Shown: one piece after another, positions 46,629-57,922 of the stretch
How positions within the stretch are numbered: position 1 is the first letter of the stretch
Layout of the letters: each line of letters opens with the position of its first letter
Assembly (NCBI GenBank): GCA_914767715.1
Contig: OU612069.1
Span: forward strand, 2,978,001-3,042,000
Reading direction: 5' to 3'
Source of the DNA: Membranipora membranacea
Lineage: Eukaryota > Bryozoa > Gymnolaemata > Cheilostomatida > Membraniporidae
DNA: 64,000 nucleotides
Notes under the pieces: model-generated
Told to the model about the DNA's origin: nothing
Seen by the model: the letters and a program-made list of their open reading frames with translations, nothing else
Database searches by the model: none
Position numbers and translations under genes: made by a program

Positions 46629-48766
46629 TCACTCATAGAACTTCTTTGTTGAGTCTTCATACCGCTTGCCGTGTGATCTCCTGCTAAGATTGCGGGTTAT
46701 GTCCCTGACCATCGATAGGAGAGTAGTCTTGTTGCTCAGTAGCCCTTTCTTGTAAGCCTGCCCCAGGTTGTAAACAATAGCTTTCGTGTCATTCCGTGCT
46801 GTGCATTCTGCTATAACTGAAGACAGCCTTAGTTTACTTTTCTTCAGCTCCACGACATTGGTTTTCAGAATCAGTGTTTTATGTTTGTAGTATTGCAGGT
46901 TTCGGCGGAGTTGTTTAGTTCGGTTCAGTAGCATGGCATGTGTCACATAACTGTCATTTGTTTTCTTCTGGTCTCTTTTCTCTGCTGCTCGCCTCAACAC
47001 TTTTCTAAACCGTTTATTGTTCAGCAGGCCCCTACATGTTTGACATATGAAGTTCTTTTTATCCACTGCTGATGCTTCTCGAGGGCATTGAGTACTGCGT
47101 ATACACGGACCTTTTGGGGAAAATGCATCATAGTGATATAGGTTGGCATTCTGCTTGCCATATACAGAAGTTAAATCAAATATCTGGTACTTGGTGGTAT
47201 GAGCACCTTTCAGCCAGTGACTTGGTCTTGCAGACCAGCACAATGTTTCAAACCCCAAACCCCAAACCCCAAACCCGATGGTTCAGTGACAGTGGTGGCA
47301 GGCTTTTTAGTGAAGAAAGTGTCTAGTGTAGGTTGTGCGGATTTCTTGTTGCACTGCTGAGCTTTGTCCTTATGTTCAGTTAAGTTGAAAGTTAGTGAGC
47401 CACGCTGAGGCCGCATAGTGAATCTTCTCAGACAATGTGTACATTGTACATTGTCACCGACCCTCTCGTATTGGCTACCGAACTTTTCCACAACATCCTT
47501 GTATATTACTTTCAGTGTGTTTTCAATATGTAAAGCATCAGCTTTCCCCGATTTTGATTGAGCTAAAGCGAGGGCATTCGCGTGTCTCGGCCTAGCAAAA
47601 TGGTCTCTTACGTTGGCTAGATACCTGTGACCACCTGCACTGTCTATCAATATCTCCTGGTTGCAGGGTGAACAGAACACTGTCATACGTTTCTCTTTGT
47701 TGAGAGATAAGGTGACATGCTTTTGGTCCATCTTTGATTCTTGGCAAAGGGTTTCCAGTCGTCTTCGATAATCGTAACCAGCTTTTGCTGCGCAAAATAA
47801 AAAAAAAATATTGCATAATTTCAAAGAACAACAAACCCACCAGTGCCCACACAGTGATTCACAGTCCGACCAAAAAATAAGCTTAAACATGTCAGCTGGT
47901 ACAGAGAATAATCATACGCAAATACAAAATAATCATAAATAGCAGCATAATGACAGCCTAAGGGCATTTTCCCCCCATTTTCCAAAGCAGTCTTTCATAA
48001 AAATTGAGTTAAATTTCACATTAACACAATTTATGCATCAATTGACCCGTTTATGAAAAGCATGTAAATTGAATATAAGATAAAGTGCTAAAGAAATAAA
48101 GGTACCTATATAATCATCTATTTCTACTTCTGTTCTCGGCTTTTTTTTAGGTACAGATTTGTCTTGCCCGTCAATGACCGACTCCACAACTATCCCATCT
48201 TCATCACTTTTCTGAGCAGCGGCAATGTCTGTGGCTACAGTAATCTCCTGATAGTAAAAATGTGAAGTTTGAGTTTGAGATTACAGTCAGTCAGTGTTTT
48301 ACTTAAAATATCATATTTGAAACAATATAATATTAGCTTTCCCACCACCGATGGCGAAACAGGTTTTAAGACTTAGTAAAGACAGAACTGTAAGCACAGA
48401 GTGGTATGTAACCGACCGTAAATAGACCAGATGCAACATGCATAAAAATGGTAGAAAATTAGACAGAGCATGCTAACCGCCTCCCCACTGACATCCTATA
48501 CTCCGCATGCTCTCGCAGAACATTCCTTAAAGTGATGATCAATTTCCTTGTCATATATGTCCACTCAAGAGCAATACAGAACACAGGAATACAGAACACA
48601 GACACAACTGTGTGCTTGAATCATGCCCGAATCATGTTTCAGTCAGCGCACATGGTTTGAACATCTACCTTCACTTCAGCCCGCAGATCTTTGAGTTTTG
48701 TTCTCACTAGAGCTCTAGCTCCTCTGACTCTTATCATGGCCAGTACCTCCTCAACCTCCATCCGTC
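46629..48766 (-). CDS. transposase-like protein, N-terminal BED-type zinc-finger part (frame broken)
   Basis: Exons 48766-48669, 48247-48106 and 47787 downward join in phase 0 then 1. They encode a basic helix (VRGARALVRTKLKDLRAEVK), a nuclear localisation-like PKKKPR, a first finger (CSPC, then HFARPRH), a second finger (CTHC, then EHKDKAQQC) and QPTLDTFF, an exact QxxLxxFF PIP-box pattern. At 47251-47278 four copies of GGGTTTG shift the frame. The reading resumes in another frame (FETLCWSARPSHWLKGAH) with a long basic coiled-coil-like stretch and stops at TGA 46629-46631, after KRYEDSTKKFYE. Without that stop the frame runs on into MGGP. The start is either ATG 48761 or the exon at 49399-49270. 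Confidence 0.72.
47251..47278 (-). repeat. (GGGTTTG)4 heptanucleotide repeat inside coding exon
   Basis: Four exact tandem copies, 28 bp. Because 7 is not a multiple of 3, each gain or loss of a copy moves the downstream frame; two or five copies would keep the flanking frames joined, four do not. Confidence 0.95.
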
Positions 48767-49269
48767 CTATCCGTCATCATTTTCAACGACTGTGATGTTA
48801 TCATTTCATCTACAACAGAGGTTATTGATACATAGGGGATACATAGGCCTATAGAGTGATCAGAAATTCTACTGCCAGACTGACCGGTTGACTAAACTTA
48901 CAACAGAAGGTTTCTATACTACTTTTAACTTTACCACAGGGCACCACATGCACAGTGACAGCAGTATAAATAAAATAAAATGAAATAAATGTGGTAGAAA
49001 ACTACCCCTAGTAGCTAACTTGACTGCAAGGTTAAGCTAATAAAATTCCTCCTGTGGCTGAGAAGGGACTGATATAATATAGGCCTAGTATAGGCAATGA
49101 AAAAATTTAAAGATGGTGTGACTTTTTGATTGTTGTGTGTGACTGTGAAGTGACTGGGTGATGGAGGAGTTACTAAAACTTTTAGCTTCTACCAAATAAA
49201 TATCATTCATTTCTAAATCTTATTGATGTTTCTGTGACCTCTTTCACCACTTTTTACACTTTCACTTAC

Positions 49270-49399
49270 CTTTGAACAGAGTAACAACTTCTTCTGCACA
49301 TGTAGAATCACCTAAAATTGATCTCAAAATGACCTCTATTTCTTCCAATTTCCAACACGCCAATTGCAGATGACAATTTGAAGGTTGTATTAAGGTCAT
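49270..49399 (-). CDS. probable first coding exon of the transposase-like gene
   Basis: ATG at 49399 opens 43 codons (MTLIQPSNCHLQLACWKLEE and on to EEVVTLFK), ending in a canonical donor AAAG|GTAAGTG (phase 1). It can be joined in phase to 48766 (acceptor GGATAG, weak pyrimidine tract). The better-looking acceptor GTTGTAG at 48810 leads to a stop in that frame. It is therefore either coding or a 5' leader exon. Confidence 0.5.
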
Positions 49400-50198
49400 A
49401 GTCTGAAATCATACTGCAAGCAGTATGATAACATACTGACTCTCGTGATCTGACTGGGCATGTAGATCACTGATAAACTAGGCTATCATTACCACAAAGA
49501 GAATGTCGTAAGGCTAAGTATGTATCATGCGTGACTTGAATTTGCGCATGTGCAAGAACAATGAGTTTAGCTTGGGTTCTGATTGCAACTTTGGAAAGGA
49601 GAAATGGGATATCCCCTGCATAAACTGTCTATCAAAGTCAGCTAATAATGACAAGAGATGATAACTATCAATAACAAATCCGCACGCTTTTGGGAGTATG
49701 TCACCAGAGCAGGTAGCCAATCAGATGGCTTCGGAATTCCGAGACTCAATTTTGCAGAGATCAGCTCATGCCCAGAGCTGAGCATGCGCAGAATGGTATG
49801 ATAATGTTAATACTTTTGAGTTATATTTACCTGTAGATGTTTATGGTCCTATATCCTGTTTCTGAAGTCAAGGGGAAGAAAAGATTGTTCCCTAGTTATG
49901 TGTAAACATCTCAGCTCATAAACTTGTCATCAATCAGATTGGTTAGGTTCCCATCCAGCAACTTGTCATGAGAGGGGGCCTTATCACTCTGAATAGCACA
50001 GGCTCTACCCCCTTTTCACTAGCACTATAAGCATACATTGATCCTAGCCCTTTGCACTTGGTGTGTTGTGCACAACTACCCCTTATTTATAGATTTCACT
50101 GTGCAGCTCCAACTCTCCAAAACACCCCCTTAAACGTGTTTTAAGGCCGAGCATGGTGGGTAAATTTTGGTGAGTTCCCCCCCCCCCGGGTCGGCGCC

Positions 50199-50730
50199 AA
50201 AGAGGTAAATAGCATACACAAAAAGGTTAAACATTTTGACTGGAATAATCAATACATAAGTACCCACAACGTTTATTGAAAAATCAATGAAGTGTTACAA
50301 ATTCCATCATGAATGATAGGGAAATGTATTCTTGAATAGAAAAAATATGTTGTTGTTCTGACATTTTTTTCTATTCAGTAATAAGTTATCATCAACAATA
50401 ATTTTTCTATTCAGCTTTGGGCCAAGCTGTACTGTAAAGGTGATATTTCTTAGACGAATTGAGTAGTGATTAAGATTTTGAGTAGTTGCCTACTCATGTA
50501 CCATTTTCTGGCCCTTTTTAGATGTATCTATTCAACCTAAGTCTTAAGTTGTCTTATCATTTCAAAATTCTCATTGGTCAACAAAATCAAACAGCTCTGT
50601 ATATAAAGTTAGAAAACAGAACACAAGAAAACGCCTCTCTTAAAAACATCCAGCAATTGTGAACATTGCTACAAAGGATCTACAAAGTCGTTCTGGACTA
50701 AACTCAACCTCTCTCGTCACATCCATAAGC
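50199..50730. other. gap between transposon and lectin copy B
   Basis: No gene seen; 3' flank of lectin copy B. Confidence 0.5.
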
Positions 50731-51029
50731 TTATAACAATTGACTAGGTTTCTCCCAAATATATTCATTTGTGTTATTACTCCGCTCATCATCCAGTAAC
50801 ATGAGGTCATATATGAATTCTGTACACTCTCCGTTTCCAGATGGCTCACCAGGTGCCCTCATATCGGTTGTAATATTAGTACCATCAGTACATGTACATT
50901 GGAATGTCACAGTTTCAAGACATATAGAGCATCTGTCCACATGCCGGTAGACAAGCCAAACCCACCAGTTGACAGAGAAGGGTATATTTAAGCGACAGTG
51001 TGTATTTGCATTGCGTTTCACGCACCGCT

Positions 51030-52512
51030 ATTACGGAGGATATTGCCTGACAGCTCAAATCAGGAGACCATTCTATTTCACAGGCTTCAATCTGTCAGAA
51101 TCTGCCATCAAACATAAAGTTGTGCGCTCAATTGGTATGACTTTATGAGGAATTTTTAGCCTTTTGTTTTGGAATTGTTACTTTATGCGGAATTACCCTC
51201 TCTTTCCCTGTTTGCTTGTTACTTCACAACACAATCGATGTCTCGGTGTCAGTTCTATTAGATGTATAGTTGTTACATCCTCCCCCACTCAAATCTCATT
51301 GCACAAGTGCTAACCAATTATTGATTATTTATTGACTGTTTCATGTTAACACAATATTACTCAGTCGGTAATCATCAAAATATTATCCATCAAAATTAAT
51401 TGGAGTTCTACGCCATCACTAACTATTGAACCTACCTAATACTCATTTGCACCAGTCATTGATTGTGTTTCAAGAAAGAGGCAAATAGGGAAAGAGAGGG
51501 TAATTCCACAAATAGTGAAAATTCCAACAAACAAAAGGTTAATATACCCAGGGAGCTTGGGACTGCTGGAGATTGCACTTCAGCTATCACGTGAGATTAC
51601 TAGCATGCATGCTGTATACTTATTGTCTTCTCATGAATGAATTAGTGAATTTGCGACACTATCATATATAAGTCTGAATTGTTAGTTGATAATGACTCTG
51701 ATTGTATATGAGGGATCAAAAGGAGCCACTGAAATATCCTAAGATTATCCTTCTGTTTTATTGGCACAAGAGATACATCAAACTTTTCTTGACATGCTAT
51801 TTCATCCAAAAGATATTTATTTACAGTGAATAATCATTATAATGTTTGACAAGTGCCTAGTTTGGCCAAACACCTCAAAATAAGGACTGAGCATTTACCC
51901 GAATTTAGGCATATCAAGACTATGCCTCTCAAACATAGTTTCCTACTATAGCCTACAAATCTGAGCTGAAACATGATAGAAATAGCCCCAGTTTTTGGGG
52001 GACCCTAGGACAATTCCATCTAGCACAAGATTGACTGGTTTGGTCCATTGATGGCTTTAAACACTTCAGTGAAGTATGCCAATGTACATATTGGTAACAT
52101 CTCTTATGCTAATCTCAGCTATGGTTCATTGATAGTGGCTTAGGTATGTAACTGCATATTAAATTTTGTGTAGTTAAGTTATAGAAATGTTATATCATGA
52201 TTTATGGTATCTAGAACTGCATAAGTGACTCCGACCAGACATGTGTCATTCAGCTAAAATTTATCATCTTTTTGTAGCCGCACACGCCACATAGGTTAAG
52301 GAATACTGAATTCTGATTGGTCAATTTTTGCTAGTGCAATCTCCATATATCCCGAACTCCCTGATATACTTCAAAAAGTCATACTTTGCAGTTGCCCTTT
52401 CTGACCAATTGAGCACACAACTTTCTGTTTGATGGCATATTCTGACAGATGGAAGCCTGTGTAATAGAATGGTCACCTGATTTGAGCTGTCAGGCAATAT
52501 CCTCTTTAATAA
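51030..52512. mobile_element. nested foldback element in lectin B intron
   Basis: Outer arms 51030-51147 and 52405-52512 are inverted copies (GGATATTGCCTGACAGCTCA on the left, its complement on the right; also TGTCAGAAT, AAGTTGTG.GCTCAATTGG). An inner inverted pair lies at 51155-51235 and 51468-51560 (GGAATTACCCTCTCTTTCCC). No coding capacity. The left arm begins 60 bp upstream of the broken CTLD acceptor. Confidence 0.78.
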
Positions 52513-53387
52513 TGGTCGCTCTAAGTAATGGATCGGATGTATTTAACTTGTGCTTGAAAAGTTGATTCTTTGATTGCCTTATGTGTGGATGATTGATCAA
52601 TACAATTGTGTCTACTGTGGTATCTATCACTTTGCTTGTTGACATGCAGATAAGGTTGAAGCACCTCAACCCTCAAGATAAGTACTCAGTGGCATACCTT
52701 GGCATCAAATAGTCTTCAGGGTAGTGTTGTCTTCTGGTTTGCCTTTAATGTTGTGCCTTGCCAACAGTTTTTTTTAGGATTCTCAATCTACATGATCGAA
52801 CATGTCTTCACACAAAATTTCTCTAAACAACACAACATTAAATATTGACATCAAGCCAAAGCCCTTTGCTACTATTGTCCATATAACATGGCAAGTTCTT
52901 TGTGCAATCAATGTAGTCAGTAACCTTGTATCATGCATCAATAACCGCATAATAATTCCATATGTTCTCATGGCAACCTTCAAAATCAGAGACTGATAGC
53001 TGAACCATCAGTGTTGATAGTGCTATAGAGAATGTGAGCTGTGTAGATTGTTGGCCAAGGTGGTCAAATTGGATAACCTTATTGCACTCACAAGCCCAGT
53101 GCTCATCAGTAAAGCAATGCAGTTAGCAGTTACGAGTTATGCGACTTACAAACTAAAGGGTGATATACTAACATGAGTAAAATACTTTAAATATTCTCTG
53201 CCAGGTTAGCAGTTAAACAGCTGTTTGGAAGGAATGGAATGTATAAGTTCTCAGCGTTTTATAGTCATTATTTATGTTACTTTAGTACTATCGGTGATTT
53301 TTGCAATGCCCATTTTCTGATGGCCATTATTAAATAGTGATCACTCAACGCACACTTATATACAGGACTTTTATGTTTCTCAAGTTA

Positions 53388-53792
53388 TTAGCATAGAGCA
53401 TAGATGTGATTGATAAGAGTGGATGAACGTTCTTCTACTCTTGTGGGTTCACTTATGATCTGTGATAAACCTAAAGGCGTGATGACATTATTGAACCATC
53501 TGGTCTTTGTGATCGCACTCTTTAAATCTACATTGAAATCACCTAAAATGATGATTTCCTGGCACAATGTTGGGCATTGCTGAACATGTTGTGAAAATAC
53601 CTGATCCCAATCAATAAGGGTGCTAGGAGCACGGTATAGAAAGCAAATAATGAATGGTTGAGTGTTAGTTTGTGTTAATTTAAGGGTAATTGACTCTGGT
53701 ATGATCGGATTTGACGGGCTGATTTCCTGAAACGGTGTATCATTCCGGATATAGCATAATACACCCCCTCCTTGACCAGTTACTGTCTTTTC
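53388..53792 (-). pseudogene. LINE (non-LTR retrotransposon) endonuclease fragment
   Basis: A - strand frame of about 134 codons without a start codon reads EKTVTGQGGGVLCYIRND, FIICFLYRAPS, IIILGDFNVDL and ISEPTRVEERSSTLINHIYA. These are the hallmark strands of the apurinic-type endonuclease domain of LINE elements: GGGV..Y, YR.P, GDFN, PTR....S.TLI.HIY. The frame ends in TAA at 53388, just after HIYALC. Reverse transcriptase is absent, so this is a truncated relic. It lies in the CTLD intron of lectin copy B. Confidence 0.85.
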
Positions 53793-54727
53793 TGATTAAA
53801 TTATAATTGTTGATGTGAAAAAAATATGATGGCTTTGAAGCATATTACTCTACGTTATCAGCAAATATTCATGTCGGAAAGTTGTCTTGCAGACCCAATT
53901 AATGGGGTCTAGCCAGTCTATCTACCAATATGTGATGAATTTTCATATATTATCAATTAAATGGATAATATCTTTTACCTATAAACACTGACATAAATAT
54001 TCATTGACTAGGGGAACATATCTGTCCCTGAACAATCATGTGCGAACTTATGTATGTTTGCTGTAAATCATTTCTCATATTTGATTGGTCTGCAAGTTCT
54101 GTAATGCTACACCTGACCCATCAATAATTTTTGGTCAAGTCAGAGTTTGAACTGGGACATCAGTCAATGCCATTCGCTAAAGCTGACACAAATATATAAT
54201 ATACTGATGTCACTTCTCCATAAATAGTCAAATTGTGTATTTTATCATTAATCAATGAATTCAAATCAATGCATGTAACAGTATGGCACAACCTAACTTT
54301 TTAATGCTATCACACAATTTAAAGCAACAATCCCTTGTAATAATTATTGCAAAACCAATTTTTTCTAATAAGAGACTCTGAATCAGAAAATGTGTAATCT
54401 GTGTTTACTGTTAATTTTTTACTGTTGAATTTGGTATGAATAGTTAACTCAGTAATGATGCTGAAAGAAAAAAGCCTGATTTCATTATGTGGGATAAATT
54501 AGACAGCTACATGCATGACTAACCTGGGTTATTTCCGTCCATCAAACTAACATAGATATCTCTGGTCTGTAGATTCGAGATGCTTGGTAACTTTGCTGCT
54601 CTTGTCTGACAATCCTCTACAGCCTCCTGGTGATTCTGTAGACTAGAGAGCATCTTGATTCAAGAATCTCTCTCAGAGTTATCATACCATCCATCGCTGA
54701 GGTCACATGAACTCACACTTGAATGTC

Positions 54728-56425
54728 CTACAAAGCAGTAAAAATCAACAGCATGAAACGGCATGTCCATTCCAGCAAAAAATAAAAAAAGTAAAACGCA
54801 CATAAGCAGAATCAGACAGAAGTGAAGAATGTGAAGAATAAACAAACTGGAGAGTGTAAAAAAACTCAAAATGCAAAGATGACAAATGAGGATAAAACGG
54901 AGCTTTGACTGAGGGCTGTTGCAATGAAATATACTCTGGGATCTACTTTCATCATTTTGACTATTGCTTCTATGTTATAACTACTCATTTTATTAGCTGT
55001 GTAGTTTGCAGCTGAATGACATGTCCTGATAATTCAAATTTCTGCATCGGGATAGTATTGATTTGTGGTGGAATTTTTTTGATGCTGATGCTTTTGTGTA
55101 ACCGTATCAGATAAGATATATCACTGGAGAGAATACAACTAAGCAGTAGGCTACATTCAAAGATTTCATTTCATGTTTCTGAAATCGAGATGTGATGCGA
55201 TTCCATCTCTTTTCTGAATATTGCTCTTCACAGTTTTACAATGTGGAAAAGTTTTGTACCTATGCATTTGTCATATTCGTCTCCAAATTACATTAATTGT
55301 CATCAGCACTCAGCCTTTACTGCATATATGCACCTGTAAACACTGTGAACCTTGTAGGCACTCCAGCTTCTTTTTTAGCTATATATAGTTCAAAGCAGAA
55401 TGTAATACGCCTTTTCCTGTTGCTTGCTTAGCATTGAATTAAAGTGTCAAGATTGATGTAATTATGCCAAGTTTAAACGTGAATGTAGCTCAGTGAAGGA
55501 TGTGTAACACAAACAAAAACTGCCTGTTTGTTATTCCAGTAACTAAGCATGACTTTGAAATGGCACAGATCAGATTTTACATCTGGTTACCTGTAATTCA
55601 ATTTCCTTAACGGAAAGTGAGATGTTCAATTCTCTTGATTAAATTAGATTTCAACTTTCACAAGCCATCATTTGCAGAAATAATGTTATTTACAACGAAA
55701 TAAAAAATCGTGTGTGATGAGAGCAAGCAATTTCATTTGATTTGCTGAGCATATGAAACAAATGTTCTTGGTGTCGATATTTGTATTTTGAATGGTAACA
55801 TGATGGTTTCAAACTCCATGTAATCACCTAGTGTATTTATTGTATATCAGGCATATGGATATTCAGAACATGCATTGATTTTAGTTGTCAATAATTTTGA
55901 TTACAATTAGGAGCTGACACATTATCTATAAAATCGAAAATAAATTATCATTAGCAGTCTTGTCTGAACATAAGCGGAACTTTAGATATCATCAATATTT
56001 GACTTGTACACATTGTATCAACAATGTTGTTTGTTGTGTCGTATCAAGTGTCAGAGCTTTGAAAAAGGTTAAATGTTGATGAGTCCATTTTGAAAATAAA
56101 ATCACATTTGGCATAAGAGAAAGAATTTAGGCAGAGTAAGATTTATTGGAAAATTCAGAGGTTCATTGTCAGCAATCATTAACTCAGTGTTGTGCACTTT
56201 TGCAGAAGTTTTACTGCAGTTAGGTTGACAGGCTGTTTTATTTCATATGCCTTAATGACTTTTCAGCTTGAGATCTTTAAAATCATACAGAACATAGCCT
56301 AGTAGGACTGTTACTTTAAAGCACAGTGGTTCAAAACAAATAGTTAACATAAATGGCAAAAGGTGAGGACCAAATTTTAGGCTCAACAAGGTTCAGTTCT
56401 TCCTACAAGCCCTTGCACTTGTTAC
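54728..56425. other. lectin B intron 2
   Basis: AT-rich intron sequence between the PAN and first CTLD exons of copy B. Nothing else identified. Confidence 0.55.
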
Positions 56426-57054
56426 CTGACAGGAAAACTGATTCACCAGGTACACAGTCTGAGCCATTCATTCCTGAATCCACTATCATTGATCCAAGTC
56501 GACATGATGATGAATATCTGTCATAGCCAAAACATCTGCATCCTCTGGTTGAAGCACATAGAGCTGAGCATTTTTATTAGAGTCAACATATCCCCACTCT
56601 TTATGAAACCACTCCCTAGGATGCAGTATGAGGTGGTCCTAAATTGCTCAGATTGCTGCACAAGGCTGCTTGAAGGAAGCTGAAGCAAATCAAAATCTGA
56701 AATTTCCCTATCATTCCAACATTGGTGGTAACCTTTTGTATCTATGAATCGATACTCTGGGAATTATATCTTCAGAAACCCTTGGAATTTGAGTTTTGAT
56801 TGCCATAAGTTTTTTGTTATAACTTAGTTTATGTTATTTTCAAAAAGAAACAATTAGCATGATTTTAATGTATTCATATAATTGCACTTACATTTAATAG
56901 AAGCAGGAGAAGGCGAAAAAAATGCTTTCGGTGAGTAGAGCTTTGATCCATCTTCTCTTCATGCTCTGCTTGTGCACAAGAGAATAACTTCATTGTATAT
57001 ATACTTTCACTGCCTATAAACTGTCACTACATAAATAATGTCACTGCTGAATAA

Positions 57055-57199
57055 ATTCACTGCATGAATAATGTCACTGCACTAAACACTGCACTGCACT
57101 AAACATGCCACTGCATTAATCATGCCATGCACTAAACATGCCATGTACTAAACATGCCACTGCACTAAAGACAAGGTCACTGCACTAAACATGCCACTG
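57055..57199 (+). repeat. minisatellite, unit about 16-17 bp
   Basis: Degenerate tandem copies of CACTGCACTAAACATGC. It lies in the region between the divergent lectin copies B and C. Confidence 0.85.
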
Positions 57200-57488
57200 T
57201 AGGAATGAAATTAACTTGATTTCATGATTGTTTAGTAGAGTATTATATGTTTGTAGTGTTTATCGGGTTTCGTAAGCATTTCACCAGATACTCGTCAAAC
57301 AAATTACCACTGGCCTGCTGTTCTTGACAATATCTGAAATGCAATCTCATACTGATAGATAAAATTACTATATTTAATTATATTTAAGTTTCATTTTACT
57401 AGGAGAAGGATGGAGAAGACTAAGAGAATCCTTTAAAAAATTTGTTTCTAGTTGACTTAATATGATGTGAACCCCCTACTACGATTGA

Positions 57489-57685
57489 CCAAAACCGCCA
57501 TATTTTCATAATATCCCTGGTGTCTGTAATTAGGGGGTTTTGGTCTGGCCAAAACAGCCACTGTAGCTGCAAATCATACTTGTTTTCTTTTTTTAGTGGC
57601 GGTTTTGGTCGACAAAAAACTACCACTGTAGCTGCAAATCATACTTGTTTTCTTTTGAGTGGCGGTTTCGACCAAAACCGCCAAT
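57489..57685. repeat. tandem and inverted repeat block
   Basis: Two copies of CCACTGTAGCTGCAAATCAT followed by ACTTGTTTTCTTTT lie about 70 bp apart. They are bordered by GGCGGTTTTGG and its complement CCAAAACCGCC at the outer ends, so the block is both tandem and palindromic. Confidence 0.8.
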
Positions 57686-57767
57686 CTAGAACTCTTATTC
57701 CAGACGGGTGAGCACAACTCCCACCATAAATAGTCTGATCATGTGACATATGCTATTCTTAGTTTCC

Positions 57768-57922
57768 TCAAGACCGGAAATCTTGCCAGTGCTAGGTACT
57801 AGTGACTACCAAGGATGACCTGTTACATTCATAATAACATACTTACTAGTTTAGTACTACTATAATTATATTGTGAAACCTGTCCTGCAGTTGACTAGCA
57901 CTGGCAAGGTTTCCGGTCTTGA
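57768..57922. repeat. inverted repeat pair, 155 bp
   Basis: TCAAGACCGGAAATCTTGCC followed by AGTGCTAG (57768-57794) is mirrored at 57895-57922. Small foldback element in the divergent B/C interval. Confidence 0.85.

Larger units (their letters stand above)
40223..50198 (-). mobile_element. candidate 10-kb DNA transposon with terminal inverted repeats
   Basis: The left end (40223-40271) reads GGCGCC, a C/G run, ACTCACCA, ACCCAACCATGCTAGGCC. The complement of the right end (50145-50198) reads GGCGCC, a longer G run, AACTCACCA, ACCCACCATGCTCGGCC. The same blocks in the same order give imperfect inverted repeats of about 50 bp. They flank one - strand gene (coding span about 40658-49399) whose product has transposase-like features. 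No clear target-site duplication was found next to GGCGCC, so the exact tips are uncertain. The length is within the range of animal DNA transposons, but the intron number is unusual. Right TIR ends 530 bp from the lectin copy B stop codon. Confidence 0.72.
50731..56951 (-). pseudogene. PAN/Apple plus C-type lectin gene, copy B, multiply broken
   Basis: Same four-exon plan as copy A: 56951-56892 (signal peptide, MDQSSTHRKHFFRLLLLLL), 56679-56426 (PAN), 54727-54524 (CTLD first half) and 50969-50731 (CTLD second half). Lesions: the PAN exon is 254 bases against 253 in copy C, with a frame shift in the middle (the second half, CFGYDRYSSSCRLGS, is in another frame). The first CTLD exon has TGA (54660-54662) at the conserved cysteine of RD(T/K)CIKM. 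The last exon has lost the acceptor AG, has a frame shift, and has Trp in place of the final CTLD cysteine (EYIWEKP). The intron between the CTLD halves is 3.5 kb, against about 0.4 kb in copy A, and holds foldback elements and a LINE fragment. Confidence 0.88.

Noticed and set aside
47251-47278. Telomeric repeat or chromosome end
   Set aside because: Only four copies of a 7-mer inside an open coding exon; not the animal TTAGGG motif.
54660-54662. Selenocysteine codon in lectin B
   Set aside because: Copy B also has frame shifts, a lost acceptor and a lost cysteine, so the TGA is best read as decay.
57040-57200. CRISPR-like array
   Set aside because: Units of 16-17 bp without spacers in a eukaryotic sequence; an ordinary minisatellite.
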